Origin: Symsagittifera roscoffensis
Taxonomy: Eukaryota > Xenacoelomorpha > Acoela > Convolutidae
NCBI RefSeq assembly: GCF_963678635.1
Contig: NC_087068.1
Span: 5,919,563 to 5,983,562, forward strand
DNA length: 64,000 nt
Reading direction: 5' to 3'
The notes beneath the pieces are model-generated. The model ran no database searches. It was not told where the DNA came from and saw only the letters and a list, made by a program, of their open reading frames with translations. The translations under genes and the position numbers were made by a program. Of the stretch, positions 1 to 9,544 are shown in pieces; the first letter of the stretch is position 1; each line of letters starts with the position of its first letter.

Positions 1-9
1 TTCTTTTAG

Positions 10-435
10 TGACTGTTTAAGACTGGAAGCGTTAAGAAGAACTGGAAAGAGAAACAGAAATGCTTTTAGGCCTCTCAAGATGCATGAAGGAAGTGTGAAT
101 AGATACGAGATACCACGAGAGGAGAGCCAGACTTACGTCATCATTGCGTCACACTTACGTCACACAGACACAGACACAATGGTGGAATTGAAACAGTGGA
201 ACTATTGCGTAATCGAGGTGGAGGACAATCCTATTGAACACTTGCTCACTCTAAGTGACGACGATGGGGGGAGTGGGAAGGTGATCAGAGTTGGGGAGGG
301 GGACCGAGTGTGGTTCAGATGGGACAACTGTCCCCTCCCGCAGTCTGTGTTCCAGGTGGACATGGCCACCAACCCCAAACACACTCGTCTGTTCCAGCGC
401 AAAATCAACTCACAATTCACGGCTCATTTAGAAAG
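10..435 (+). CDS. Exon 1 (in window): first cupredoxin-like module, N-terminal part
   Basis: The acceptor TTCTTTTAG ends at 9 and the frame is open from there. An alternative acceptor ends at 69. The donor AAAG|GTCACC ends the exon at 435 in phase 2, which fits exon 2. The product has a basic stretch rich in Arg and Lys, then the first strands of a cupredoxin-like barrel: a core 'KVIRVGEGDRVWFRWDN' followed by 'SVFQVD'. This is the pattern Gly-Asp-x-Val-x-F-x-Trp then x-Val-Phe-x-Val seen in plastocyanin-type domains. The His expected before 'VFQV' is replaced, so this copy probably does not bind copper. The frame stays open to 529 past the donor, but residues after 435 lose the pattern. Confidence 0.8.
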
Positions 436-1022
436 GTCACCAAAGTTCTCAGATTTCTTAAACTATATAAAAAAGAATTGCCACCCATATGAAAGACTAT
501 CTCAATGGTTAAGCATGTGTGAATTTTGAACATAGTGACGGATCTCCCCCTTTTTTTCAAAGGGGAGAAAAAGATAAAGAGATCCGAGCTCTATACCATA
601 ATAAAATGAGCGTATAGGATTAGAACGTGCAGACAAACACAATTATTCTCGAAAAAAATGGATCTCGCTCTATGCTGAAAAACACTTTTGAACATTTTTC
701 AGGAAAAACAAAAAGATAAACTGTACTATACTATCTTGAAAAAAAAAACTGGCAACGCGCTTCGATAATCGCCGTTCGAGCTTCTCTCATACAGTTAAGT
801 TTTCATCAATGAATAATCATAGATGTGGCTGCAGAAGGCTATTCACTGCCATTGATTAATAAAGACAAATCCCAGGTAGCTCTTTCCGATATTAGCATGT
901 TCTGCCTCTAAATTATTATCAAATGTGTGGGCATTTCATTTTACTTTGCTTCAGAAGCCATTGTGCATGGCCTAAAAAAACAACCCGAAAAAATTTGTTG
1001 AAATGATGTTTTAATTTTTCAG
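436..1022 (+). other. Intron 1
   Basis: AT-rich intron of 587 bp. The 3' end is a pyrimidine-rich TTTTAATTTTTCAG. I see no repeat, RNA gene or second gene in it. Confidence 0.7.
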
Positions 1023-1315
1023 CACCAGCGGTCTGTGCTGTTTTGTCTTCAAACAGTCTGGATTTTTCCACTTCGCAGTGGCTGAGAATTCATCCCAGAT
1101 CATCTCTGTTGAGGTCACGAGGCCACCTGTGTCGCACTCTGTCGAACTGCAGTCTCAAAAAGGGGGCAGGGGAGATGTCCTGGAGGTGGAGTTGAACGAC
1201 TTTGTGAAATTGTGTTGGGACAGACCTGTCCAGCTCTCTGGTCACACATTTCACGTGAAAGAGAGTCCACTAAAAGAGGAGGAGTTTATCGATTCCACCG
1301 AAAGCGGCACTAACG
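1023..1315 (+). CDS. Exon 2: end of cupredoxin-like module 1, start of module 2
   Basis: Starts after TTTTTCAG and ends at a consensus donor ACG|GTGAGT in phase 1. It opens with 'SGLCCFVFKQSGFFHFAV', the aromatic 'F..sGfFhF.V' strand that closes a cupredoxin barrel, completing module 1. It then begins module 2 with 'GDVLEVELNDFVKLCWDRP' and 'GHTFHVKES'. The repeated order (hydrophobic strand, G-D-x-V, W, then H/V-F-x-V) shows that the modules are tandem repeats. Module 2 keeps a His near 'TFHV', but the full set of copper ligands is not visible. Confidence 0.82.
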
Positions 1316-1739
1316 GTGAGTGGTGAAAATTATCCCAGGAAAAACCACATATCTCACTCAACTCGTTTCAAAACTCTGAGATGGATATTTGCGCGAATAC
1401 CTCAATAATTGTTTTAAATAGCCTTCAATATTATAGCTCCACAACGAATCACTTGAAGGTAGACTTTGGTGACAGTTTCCAAAATTCTCCTGGACTCTTT
1501 TAATAGGTTTTCATTAGAAAAGTGTCATCAGTTTTTCCACGTTTTTACAAAACTGTAGATACGCCACTGAACAGAACTCGTATAGTTCAGTGCTGTTGAA
1601 TAAAATAAAACATAGGACGAGACTTAAAATGAACAGAGGTAGATCCAAAGAGAAGATAATGAGTTTTTTTTCGTAGAGTTCAAATTAAGCTGAACATTTT
1701 TTCTATACAGCCCAGTAGTTGGCTCTGTTTTGCTTTTAG
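1316..1739 (+). other. Intron 2
   Basis: AT-rich intron of 424 bp bounded by GTGAGT and TTGCTTTTAG. Nothing else is recognised in it. Confidence 0.7.
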
Positions 1740-1954
1740 AGTATGGCGGAATAGGAGACAGCATGTGTAAAGTTATGGGGGAGGGGCTGAGCAAGAATGA
1801 GTTGGATGTGGTGGGGACTGCTTTGATGGGGGGTCGTTTGTCTCTCAGGATGGAGAGGGGAGGAGTGTTTTCCTATTGCATCTACCCCCTCAGCAGCCAA
1901 ATGGCCATCACAGTCGCCGTGCACTCACAACAACCAATTACTCACCGTATACAA
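1740..1954 (+). CDS. Exon 3: end of cupredoxin-like module 2
   Basis: The acceptor TTGCTTTTAG gives phase 1, matching exon 2, and the donor ACAA|GTGAGT gives phase 0. The product ends with 'MERGGVFSYCIYPLSSQ' and then 'MAITVAVHSQQP', the last two strands of a cupredoxin-like barrel, equivalent to 'QSGFFHFAV' in module 1. Coding G-rich stretches stand out from the AT-rich surroundings. The opposite-strand frame at 1736-1924 is a shadow. Confidence 0.82.
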
Positions 1955-2159
1955 GTGAGTCACGGAGTCGAAAAATATGAGTTTTTTTTTCAAAATATAT
2001 GTTAAATTTCACCTCATGGTCATAAGTTCAAAAAATACAAGTAATTTACGCAGGTAGCTGCATGTAACTGCCGTTCACTAAATTTTTTTGCCGGTATCTT
2101 CAGCCAATCAGAACACACCATTTAACACGCAGTGCTATAAAATTTGAATCCGGTTTAGA

Positions 2160-2877
2160 CAGTGTTGATTTAAATTAACCGGACAAAATGAATACATCTT
2201 GAAATTTAAAACGCAGTTTTCTCAAATTGGTTTGATTATAGACAAAAAATGAGGAGGGCCAATTTGCTTAAAATTTTAACAGAACTAACATGATCTAATT
2301 TACTTGGCAAAATTTGGGCTTATAAATTTACCCCAAAAACGATCATTTTTGCTTTGTTTACTCACCCAAAATTTACTCCAAACCTATTTATTCATTTAGT
2401 GATAAAACTATATCAATGCAAACCTCTTATGTAGCCTAACAAAATTTAAACGATGTATATTTTTCTCAATTTTGTATAAACATACTTATTTTCGTTTGAT
2501 AGACAAAAAATGTCATTTTTACTATATAAAACACCAATTTGTTTAAATGAAAACATTTACAAACTTTTTGCGCCCTTTTCTGACTCTAAATTTTGTTGGG
2601 TTATAATAGGTTTGCATTGATATAGTTTTGTCATTAAATGAAAAAATAGGTGGTTTGGAGTAATTTTTGATTGACTAAACAAAGCCAAAAATGATCGTTT
2701 TTGGGATACATTTTTTAGCCGGAACTTTGCAAAACAAATTGGACAAATTTAACTTTGTTAAAAAATTAAGAAAGATTTATTTTGATCATTTTTTGTCTAG
2801 AATCAAACCAATATGAGATATAAGCGTTTAAATTTCAAGTTTTGCTCATTTTGTCCGGATAAATTAAATCAGCTCTG
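2160..2877. repeat. Foldback-type element: two arms of about 300 bp in inverted orientation
   Basis: The left arm (about 2160-2450) and the right arm (about 2588-2877) are imperfect inverted copies. For example, AACCGGACAAAATGA near 2178 reappears inverted as TCATTTTGTCCGGAT near 2846, and TATATCAATGCAAACCTC near 2410 returns inverted as AGGTTTGCATTGATATAG near 2609. About 140 bp separates the arms. The outer ends read CAG...CTG. Transcribed within the intron, it would fold into a long hairpin. I cannot assign a transposon superfamily, and no clear target duplication was found. Confidence 0.85.
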
Positions 2878-3528
2878 TATAAAGTTATACGTTCTCCAAG
2901 TTTAACTCTGGGATATACTTATTACAAGGAACATCAAATTTACGAGGAACCATGCCAAAATAAGTGGCCTTTTTAGGCGGAAAAAAGGCGGAGTATCTGA
3001 GAACTTTTATTATCAGAAAGGTTCAAACACGTTTGATATTGTACTGCACGAACATGAGTTTGAATACAGTTTCATCCAAAATGGTGTTTTCATGGTGTAG
3101 AAACGAACTAAGCACAGAGAAAAACATTCAGCAGAAACTGAGATGTAGATAGTGCAACCAAATAAATGCCGTCAAAAACGACTAAATAAGACAAAATGGC
3201 CACGTGCTGTTATTTTTCTCAGAAAAAAGAACGTTTCGCAAGCGTATCGGCATACGTCAATTTCGTAGAAAAAGAGCGCCAAAACGCTTCGAACATCTAT
3301 ACAGAAAAAAGCTGGAAACAACGAAAATCGGCGGAAAGAAGCGCGGCTCCAATTTGATGTTCCTAATTTTTACCAATATCTTATACTAGTCTGCTAATTT
3401 GTGAGCCTGATAATAAGTTATTATGATTAAAACTGATGAAGTAAAAGACCTCAACGTGACCTGTATAGGAAAGTGTATTTTTTGATCCACATTGTTAAGC
3501 ACTAGTTTTTTGCAATTTATAGAGCAAA

Positions 3529-3886
3529 CAGGAGTGGATCTAGCATTTTTCAAAAAAATTTTGATGTTTCAGCTCGACCAAAAAGATTTTCTGAGCTTTC
3601 CCAACTTTGAGATCCTTTTGATTTCTGCGCCGTATTTTTTGCGTTTCTGTTTTAAGGTGCTTTATGGAACAATTTGACCAAAAAATTGCGTTTTTTGGCG
3701 GGCCCTCCCCCGTCAAAATGACTACATGTATATTTTGGCGCGAAAGGCTCCTTTAGGAAAATTTGAAAGTAAATCGGTCAAAAATGGAGGCCTTAAATTT
3801 GTACTGAAGGAAAATCCTTTGGGTCGGCACTGGTCAATTCCTTGAGGGAAGAGGGGCATCTGCCCACCTTCCTAAATCCGTTACTG
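3529..3886 (+). mobile_element. hAT-like non-autonomous element, copy 1 (most diverged)
   Basis: Begins CAGGAGTGGATCTAG and ends CTAAATCCGTTACTG, which is roughly the reverse complement of the start. Internally it shares blocks with the copies at 14.8, 24.3 and 27.4 kb: 'TTTTCAAAAAAATTTT', 'CTCGACC', 'GATTTTCTGAGCT', and near the end 'TTTGGGTCGGCA' and 'CCTTGAGGGA'. Flanking 8-mers are AGAGCAAA and TAAGGAAA (5 of 8 the same), a decayed target duplication. CAG-type ends and 8-bp duplications are typical of hAT elements. No transposase is encoded. Confidence 0.6.
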
Positions 3887-4093
3887 TAAGGAAACAAGTT
3901 AATCACACGACCGCGCCAATCCAATAAACTCAAGACGTTAGAAGATTCACGTTTTCAGCCTGAAAACCTCATACTATTGCCAAATTTAGATTGGTTCTCT
4001 AGTGCGGACATTTTTAAAGTTAAATTTATACGTAAAGGTGAAAATTGCTGATAAAATATATCAACGCGACCTTTTGTATCAATGCAAACACAA

Positions 4094-4295
4094 CAATTTA
4101 AACCACCTCACCAATCATGCTCAATTGAACTGAGGCAGGTTTTTTTGATGCAAGTAAAACAATGCTTTTGTTCCTTTTTGCATGAAATTTTCTGCAATTT
4201 AAACCGCCTCACAAATCATGCTCAATTGAAATGAGGCAGGTTTTTTTGATCCTAACAAAGAGTTGATTTCGTTCCCTTTTGCATAAAATTTTCTG
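4094..4295. repeat. Tandem duplication, 2 x 101 bp, each unit holding a hairpin
   Basis: Two adjacent units (4094-4194 and 4195-4295), each beginning CAATTTAAACC. Within each unit AAACCNCCTCA pairs with TGAGGCAGGTTT about 30 bases downstream, so each unit could form a stem-loop followed by a T-run. Function unknown. Confidence 0.8.
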
Positions 4296-6149
4296 TAGAT
4301 TTTAATTGTCAAAAAAATATTTTTCAAAAAATTTATTTTTCAGAAGTATCATGGATCTCTTTATCATTTTTGTTGTGACATCCAGTAATTAAATGCTTTT
4401 ATAGTTAAAATGAAAAAACTTTGGACTCATCCGGTTGCATCTATCATCAGAAATAGCAAATAAAAATATTTAATTAGTTCTTTAACCAGCCAGTTATAAC
4501 AAAGTAACAGTGTTTTTAAAACAACCATTTTCACAAAAATTTTGGAAACAGATTTCAACTATATTTGACTAGTTTCAAAAAAAAGAAAACATCTGCGACT
4601 ACTTTCGATTTACATGGCGTTTGAAGACAAGAAAAAGTCATTTTTGAGCAGTCTCTTCAGGCCTAAGCGTCAAAATTTTTCGGCTGATAAATTTTAACAC
4701 TTGTCAACTCTCTCAGAAAAAGGATCTATAAGAAGATTTCTCAATTACAATTGTGGTAAGCAAGCGTTATCAAACGGGAATCTAGACTTTTTTCGGAATA
4801 ACAACTTGTTTCGCAGACTCACTTGAATCACTTGTATCTTTGTTCATGATGAATAGAAAGTTCTATGCGTTTCTAGCCTGCAGATGAAGAGTACGCCTAG
4901 GACTCCAAAATTTGTGGGTTCGAATTTGACCAGGAACTGTTTTTTTTTTCAAACTGGAAACATTCTTTTAACAAAAATTTCGGCTTTTGATTTGTCTGAT
5001 TATGTTTTGTCGACTTAGTTGCGACATCGTAGAACTAATTTTTTTGTATTTAATTTTCAATAAAATTGCGTACAACAACTGATTTCGTATATTTTGTCGT
5101 TTTTGCTTAAAATTTTTACTCTGCTTTGTGCTTCATTACGGATCGCACATAATGCCATAATTTTATAATTTCTAGAATAAAAATTATAATTCAAAAATGT
5201 TTGTGACAAAAATATATTTACGGTTCTACAGGAAATTATTTAAACGCGTCAGCTTCAGTTTCCGCAAAAAAAAAACGTGATTCCAGGCAACATTTTGAAT
5301 GTTTTCAGATTACAATTATTTGAGGAGTTTTTGGTCTTTCTTAAGGATCTAGCGGCTTTTTTTCCTGCCTGCTAGCTTTCACTGCTAATTTTTTATTGCA
5401 AGTGTACCTTACATTTATGTGTTTGCATGGCATGGAGCAATCAATGTCAGAGTGAGTCGAAATAGCTAAATTAGTGTTAGTGTGAGTCATAATAGCGTCA
5501 ATACATCAAAAAACTTTCAAATATACTGATTTTCAATTTATGACTGAATGCTTTTGATATCAGCCTTTTTCATAGCAAAATTTTTGGTTCGTTTACGGTT
5601 TTAGTCGCAACCTGAATTTTCAACAAGTTTAATTTTGCTCTGTATACCTTTTCGGTGCTGAATTTGAGCTCACAACTGTTCAACATGGTAAGAAAATTGA
5701 ATCGATTGAATTTTTTAAGACTTATTTTTTAATTATTTAATTAGTAATCAATTACACTTTTTGAGGCTTGTAAAATTAAAAATTAATACATTTATCGACA
5801 TTTTGATTTAGCCAAAAATTTCACGGAATGCCGAGACAGGTTCTTGCATTTATTTAAAGCAATCTGATCTCAATACGTTATTGAAATATAGACGAATAAA
5901 AATTTTTGTCTCTCATGGGTTTTGTTCGTTCCGGGGATTTTTTTTTTTTGAAAATTGTCGGTTTTTTGAAAACTATTTTAAAAACTTTGCCAGATGTAAT
6001 TGCGGTTGGCTAATGCAACGATACGATAATTTTTTAAATAATTATTGCTGAATGTTGTAAGAACCGCATAAGATGTTAGAACTTAACAGTTAAAAATTAA
6101 CAACAAAAATCCAAGAATATTCTGAACGTTTTAACAAATATATGTTTAG

Positions 6150-6619
6150 ATGTCGGCCGAAAATGAGCAGACACAAGTGGTGAAAATCAGCCCAAATGAC
6201 TCAGTAGTTTGGCAGTGGAATTCCAATGCAGAAGTATCCATCGTTGAAATAACCCAGCAGGGCAAATCTATGAAACGGGGCTTCAAAAGCGGACCGCCTA
6301 GACTCGGACCCGCTTTGTTCACACACCAGTTTCTCAAAACTGGCGTGCATTATTTCATAGACAAAAGTAGTCCCACTAAATTCGGAATAATTGTGGTGGG
6401 TCAGCCCAAGTGTCGCATTCATAAAATCCCAACTGGACAGTTCTTGGGGAGTAAAATGACCCAGAGGAAAGGAGGCGCCCAGTCGGTGGTCCAGACGGTG
6501 CCTGGCGACGTGGTCATGTGGGTCGCCGACAGCTGTTCGGATTTTGAGATTTATCAGCTTGATCAGTTGGGATCAGTGCAAAAAGCAAAGTTGCGAAGTG
6601 CGATGGAATGTATTCCGAG
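6150..6619 (+). CDS. Exon 4: cupredoxin-like module 3 and start of module 4
   Basis: Phase 0 at the start (acceptor TTTAG ending at 6149; the exon happens to begin with ATG) and phase 2 at the donor GAG|GTAAGT. Module 3 runs from 'VVKISPNDSVVWQWNSN' to 'LKTGVHYFID' and 'FGIIVVGQPK'. Module 4 begins with 'QTVPGDVVMWVADSC' and 'FEIYQLDQ'. In module 3 the aromatic strand 'tGVHYFID' retains a His, but the upstream 'H-N-V/I' position is lost. Because the exon starts with ATG it could be an internal start for a shorter isoform, but the phase match with exon 3 makes an internal exon more likely. Confidence 0.82.
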
Positions 6620-7124
6620 GTAAGTATAACATTGGTTCAATCATCATCACACGCAAATACGTCGAAACTTTGCATTTTGATTTGTCCATAGGATAAGCTG
6701 CCATTCATGAAGAAAGAGTTTTAAAATAATTTAACTTGACCTCATCTGACTGACGTTTCTTGCCGCTGGTAGATTTTGTGTTTTTTGGGATCATTTTGTA
6801 CAAGACAAAATATATCTTAACGGCCTCAATGACATCACAACAATGTTGATTAGATTTTTGACTGTGAGTAAAATATTTGGTGGTTAATTAATACAACCAA
6901 CTTCAATTTTTTTTGTCATTTTTATGCTCTTAAGTTTTTAGCTTCAGTTCACTCATTCAAATTAAAACAATTCAATTATTTCAACCTCAACAAAGATTTC
7001 TAATTCGATTTTTTGTCAGCCTACTTTTGGAAACATTTAACTTGTAATTAAAAAAAGTCGGGATGTTTGAACTCTTAACACCTGATCTAATATTTAAGTG
7101 CTAGTATTGAGTTTTTTTTTCCAG
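6620..7124 (+). other. Intron 4
   Basis: AT-rich intron of 505 bp from GTAAGT to a T-run followed by CCAG. Nothing recognised. Confidence 0.7.
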
Positions 7125-7464
7125 ACGAGCAGTTGCGTATCCTGTAACAAAAGACGGTCTCCACGTGCTCGGCAGTCCCTCTTGGTCCAACTCTAAAACT
7201 CAAACAGATCTTGAAGAGCGGAAATCCAAAAGTGGCGGAGACTTGAATGAACTGCAGCTGACGCCTGTAGAATTCACTACCTGGACTAACACATGTGCCC
7301 TGCTGGTGGACGAGGGCAACTCTGGTCACGTGGTGCGGGTGTCGAGGGGGGAGGGGTTCCAGCCGCACGTGGTCACTGTACAGAAGGGTTCCTCTGTCTA
7401 TTGGGTGTGGGACGACGGGTGCAATAAGCATAATGTGTTCAGAGTCGAACCTCCTGATGACAAG
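7125..7464 (+). CDS. Exon 5: rest of module 4 and start of cupredoxin-like module 5
   Basis: The acceptor TTTTTTTTTCCAG and phase 2 agree with exon 4; the donor AAG|GTAGCA is phase 0. This exon carries the clearest cupredoxin signature in the protein: 'GFQPHVVTVQKGSSVYWVW' followed by 'DDGCNKHNVFRVE'. It matches the family pattern f-x-P-x-x-v-T-V-x-x-G-s-x-V-x-W-x-W....H-N-V-f-x-V, with the 'HNV' His conserved. In true copper sites a Cys and a second His/Met follow in the later strand; exon 7 carries 'FHVSSEGCPQHTC', which could supply Cys and His. Module 5 is therefore the best candidate for metal binding. Confidence 0.85.
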
Positions 7465-7921
7465 GTAGCAAAATAAAAAACCAAAATTTCTTATTTTTTT
7501 CAATTTCTTAATACCATTTTGAAAATATTTCGTGATTAGTTATTGCCTTTTAAGGAAGCCAGCCGAGATTTTTCCAAAATGGCTGCCGCAAATCATCAGT
7601 CATCAAATTTTTTGCCTGCCTGTTTATACCGCGTTTTATTTTTCAATTTTTTTTTGACAGCATCAATTTTTCTAAAGGTTTCCCAAAAACTTCAGTTTGT
7701 GTATAAGCCGCCTTCTCTATTCAAAGTTTTTGAATAGTCAAAATTAGTAAATTAACAAACTGTTCGATCGCAGTTCTAGGCTTTGGTTTTTTGAAAGTAT
7801 CCAAGGAAACTACATAATCCCAAATTGTAGGGTCATCTCAACTTTTGTTTGGTGCAATCATATTCTGTTGCCTGGTGTTTATTGAGTGTCGTAACTTCTC
7901 GTCGCTTGTTTGTTTGTTCAG
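7465..7921 (+). other. Intron 5
   Basis: 457 bp, with a strong pyrimidine-rich acceptor TTGTTTGTTTGTTCAG. Nothing else recognised. Confidence 0.65.
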
Positions 7922-7987
7922 CTGTTTGGATCTCTCTTCTCGGATATCTCCGACTACGAGGAGTGTCCACCTGACCTCCCGTGCACT
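7922..7987 (+). CDS. Exon 6 (small, end uncertain): loop of cupredoxin-like module 5
   Basis: A very good acceptor at 7921 keeps phase 0 with exon 5 and gives 'LFGSLFSDISDYEECPPDLP' before a stop at 7994. The donor is ambiguous. Ending at 7980 (CCC|GTGCAC, phase 2) would join exon 7 at 9426. Ending at 7987 (ACT|GTTCGA, phase 0) would join exon 7 at 9385. Exon 5 could also join directly to 9385 in phase 0, skipping this exon. The peptide is acidic and fits a loop between barrel strands. Confidence 0.5.
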
Positions 7988-8373
7988 GTTCGATGAAGTT
8001 TTGTGTTATGATGTAATAGATAATCGCAATATGTACTTATTACATAATCAGTATGTGTAACTCTTGAATAACAGGAGTGAACTGACCAACACATAACTTC
8101 GCTTTTTGTTCATGTCGAAGCGTTCGGATGAAAATTAGATTTAATGTTTCATCTCACTTTGATATGTACTCTATCTAAATTGTTTGACATTTTCAATTAA
8201 TATATATTTCGAATCTCATTAATTAACCGCCGCCAGTATTGTGCTACTAATTGCAAAATCCGCATAACCATTTGGCTATTTCTCTATAGCGCGGTATTAT
8301 TTTACTAGGTGCTATAGGGGAATTTGGGGGAATAGTAAAAAATTCTATTTTTCTTATCTAAATATAAGCTATT

Positions 8374-9170
8374 ATACCCGGGTCGAGATCCCGCTCAAAA
8401 ACCGCTCAAGATATGAGCGGTTTGAGCGGTTTTTCAGCAAGATTTGAGCGGTTTGGGCGTTTTTTTTTGGAAAAACAGCTCAAACAGCTCAAATCTTGCT
8501 TAAAAACCGCTCAAAAACCGCTCCTTTCTTGCGGCGATTTTTGAACGGTTTTTCAAGCAAGATTTGAGCGGTTTTTATGCGGTTTTTGAGCGGTCTTATA
8601 AAGAAAACCGATTAAAACCAACAAAAAGGCCTGGAAAGGTAATGTGACCCCGGGTTGACCTCCATAAACCGAAAAAGCTTATCTTACATTTCCCCACACC
8701 GAAAATGCTAATCATACAATTGCCTGCATCAAATGTATGAAAGAAGCATTTTTGGTCAACCCACGCTAAGATGCAGTTGAAATACTATCTACAATTTAAA
8801 AAAAGTGCTTAACCGTTCTCAAATCAAGCAAGATTTTTTTCGATGTCCTGACCAAAAACAATGTGAGTGACTTTTTTCAAATGCTCGAGCAAAATAACCA
8901 CTGGAAAATATGTAAGATTTGAGCGGTTTGAGCGGTTCTTTTAAACAATTACGCTCAAAATCTTGATTCAAAATGAGCGGTTTGAGCGGTTTTTGAACGG
9001 TTTATCTAAAAAACCGCGTAAGATTTGAACGGTTTTGAGCGGTTTATCTAAAAAAAAACGCTCAAAAACCGCTCAAGATTTGAGCTGTTTTTGAGCGTTT
9101 TTTTTAGATAAACCGTTCAACAACGCTCGAATCTTGCTTCAAATTAGGTGAAAAATCTCGACTCGGGTAT
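8374..9170. mobile_element. Element with ATACCCGRGTCGAGAT inverted ends, filled with GAGCGG motifs
   Basis: The left end ATACCCGGGTCGAGAT (8374) and the right end ATCTCGACTCGGGTAT (to 9170) are inverted copies with one mismatch. The interior is built of many direct and inverted copies of a 12-mer close to TTTGAGCGGTTT, often with CAAGATTTGAGCGG, so the element is strongly self-complementary. The bases outside are TATT/TA-like, so a TA target is possible. It has no coding capacity. Diverged relatives with GTCGAGAT ends lie near 26,550 and 42,950. Confidence 0.75.
8649..8764. mobile_element. Short CCCGGGTTGA-ended element nested in the GAGCGG element
   Basis: Starts CCCGGGTTGACC and ends GGTCAACCCACG, inverted over about 10 bp. 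The subterminal motif AATGCTAATCATACA is shared with the larger element at 20,940-21,884. It lacks GAGCGG motifs and interrupts them, which shows a later insertion. Confidence 0.65.
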
Positions 9171-9384
9171 TCCCTTTTTAGCCTATATTTCAATTATCCA
9201 AATTTTAAAACAACTCGATAAAAAATTGAGCATTTGGACTGTTTCGACTGCAATCAAAATGCTATTCAGATGCTTATGTTTCCTAAACTTTTTCGCAGCA
9301 GGCGAGTTTTTAAAATAAAATCGTACCGAAAATGTACTGTATTGTATTATACTTACCATATTATCTAATGTGTTGTGATTGTAG

Positions 9385-9544
9385 AAATGTGTAGTTGGGG
9401 TCAATGGGGAGTTGGGGTTCTCCAGTGGGGCTCCAATAGGACAGAGGGGGGCATTTCTGCACTCATTCTACAGGGCCGGCATCTTTCATGTTTCTTCAGA
9501 AGGCTGTCCCCAACACACCTGTGTCATCAATGTACTCGACACTG
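9385..9544 (+). CDS. Exon 7: closing strands of cupredoxin-like module 5
   Basis: The donor CTG|GTGAGT at 9544 gives phase 1. The start is 9385 (after GATTGTAG, phase 0) or 9426 (after GGTTCTCCAG, phase 2), depending on the end of exon 6. The product contains 'GAFLHSFYRAGIFHVSSEGC', the 'F..sFy.aGiFhv.S' strand of a cupredoxin, followed by 'PQHTCVINVLD'. The Cys and His after the aromatic strand lie where blue-copper ligands sit (C-x-x-H order), although the spacing is not canonical. Confident as an exon, less so for its 5' end. Confidence 0.78.

Larger units (their letters stand above)
1955..6149 (+). other. Intron 3 (4.2 kb), host to several repeats
   Basis: Bounded by GTGAGT and a rather weak acceptor AAATATATGTTTAG. 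It contains the foldback element at 2160-2877, a hAT-like element at 3529-3886 and the 101-bp tandem pair at 4094-4295, listed separately. The stretches 2878-3528 and 4296-6149 are AT-rich unique-looking sequence with poly-T runs; I see no gene or RNA in them. Short frames at 2964-3152 and 3204-3389 lack any conserved look. Confidence 0.7.
7988..9384 (+). other. Intron 6, mostly filled by a GAGCGG-motif element
   Basis: Holds the inverted-repeat element at 8374-9170 with a second element nested in it. The flanks 7988-8373 and 9171-9384 are AT-rich with nothing recognised. Confidence 0.65.

Noticed and set aside
6150..6623. Independent single-exon gene starting at ATG 6150
   Set aside because: The ATG directly follows an acceptor AG in phase with exon 3 and the frame ends at a consensus donor, so an internal exon is the simpler reading.
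8374..9170. CRISPR-like array because of the repeated GAGCGG words
   Set aside because: Spacing is irregular, words occur in both orientations, and the setting is an animal intron; it is an inverted-ended element.
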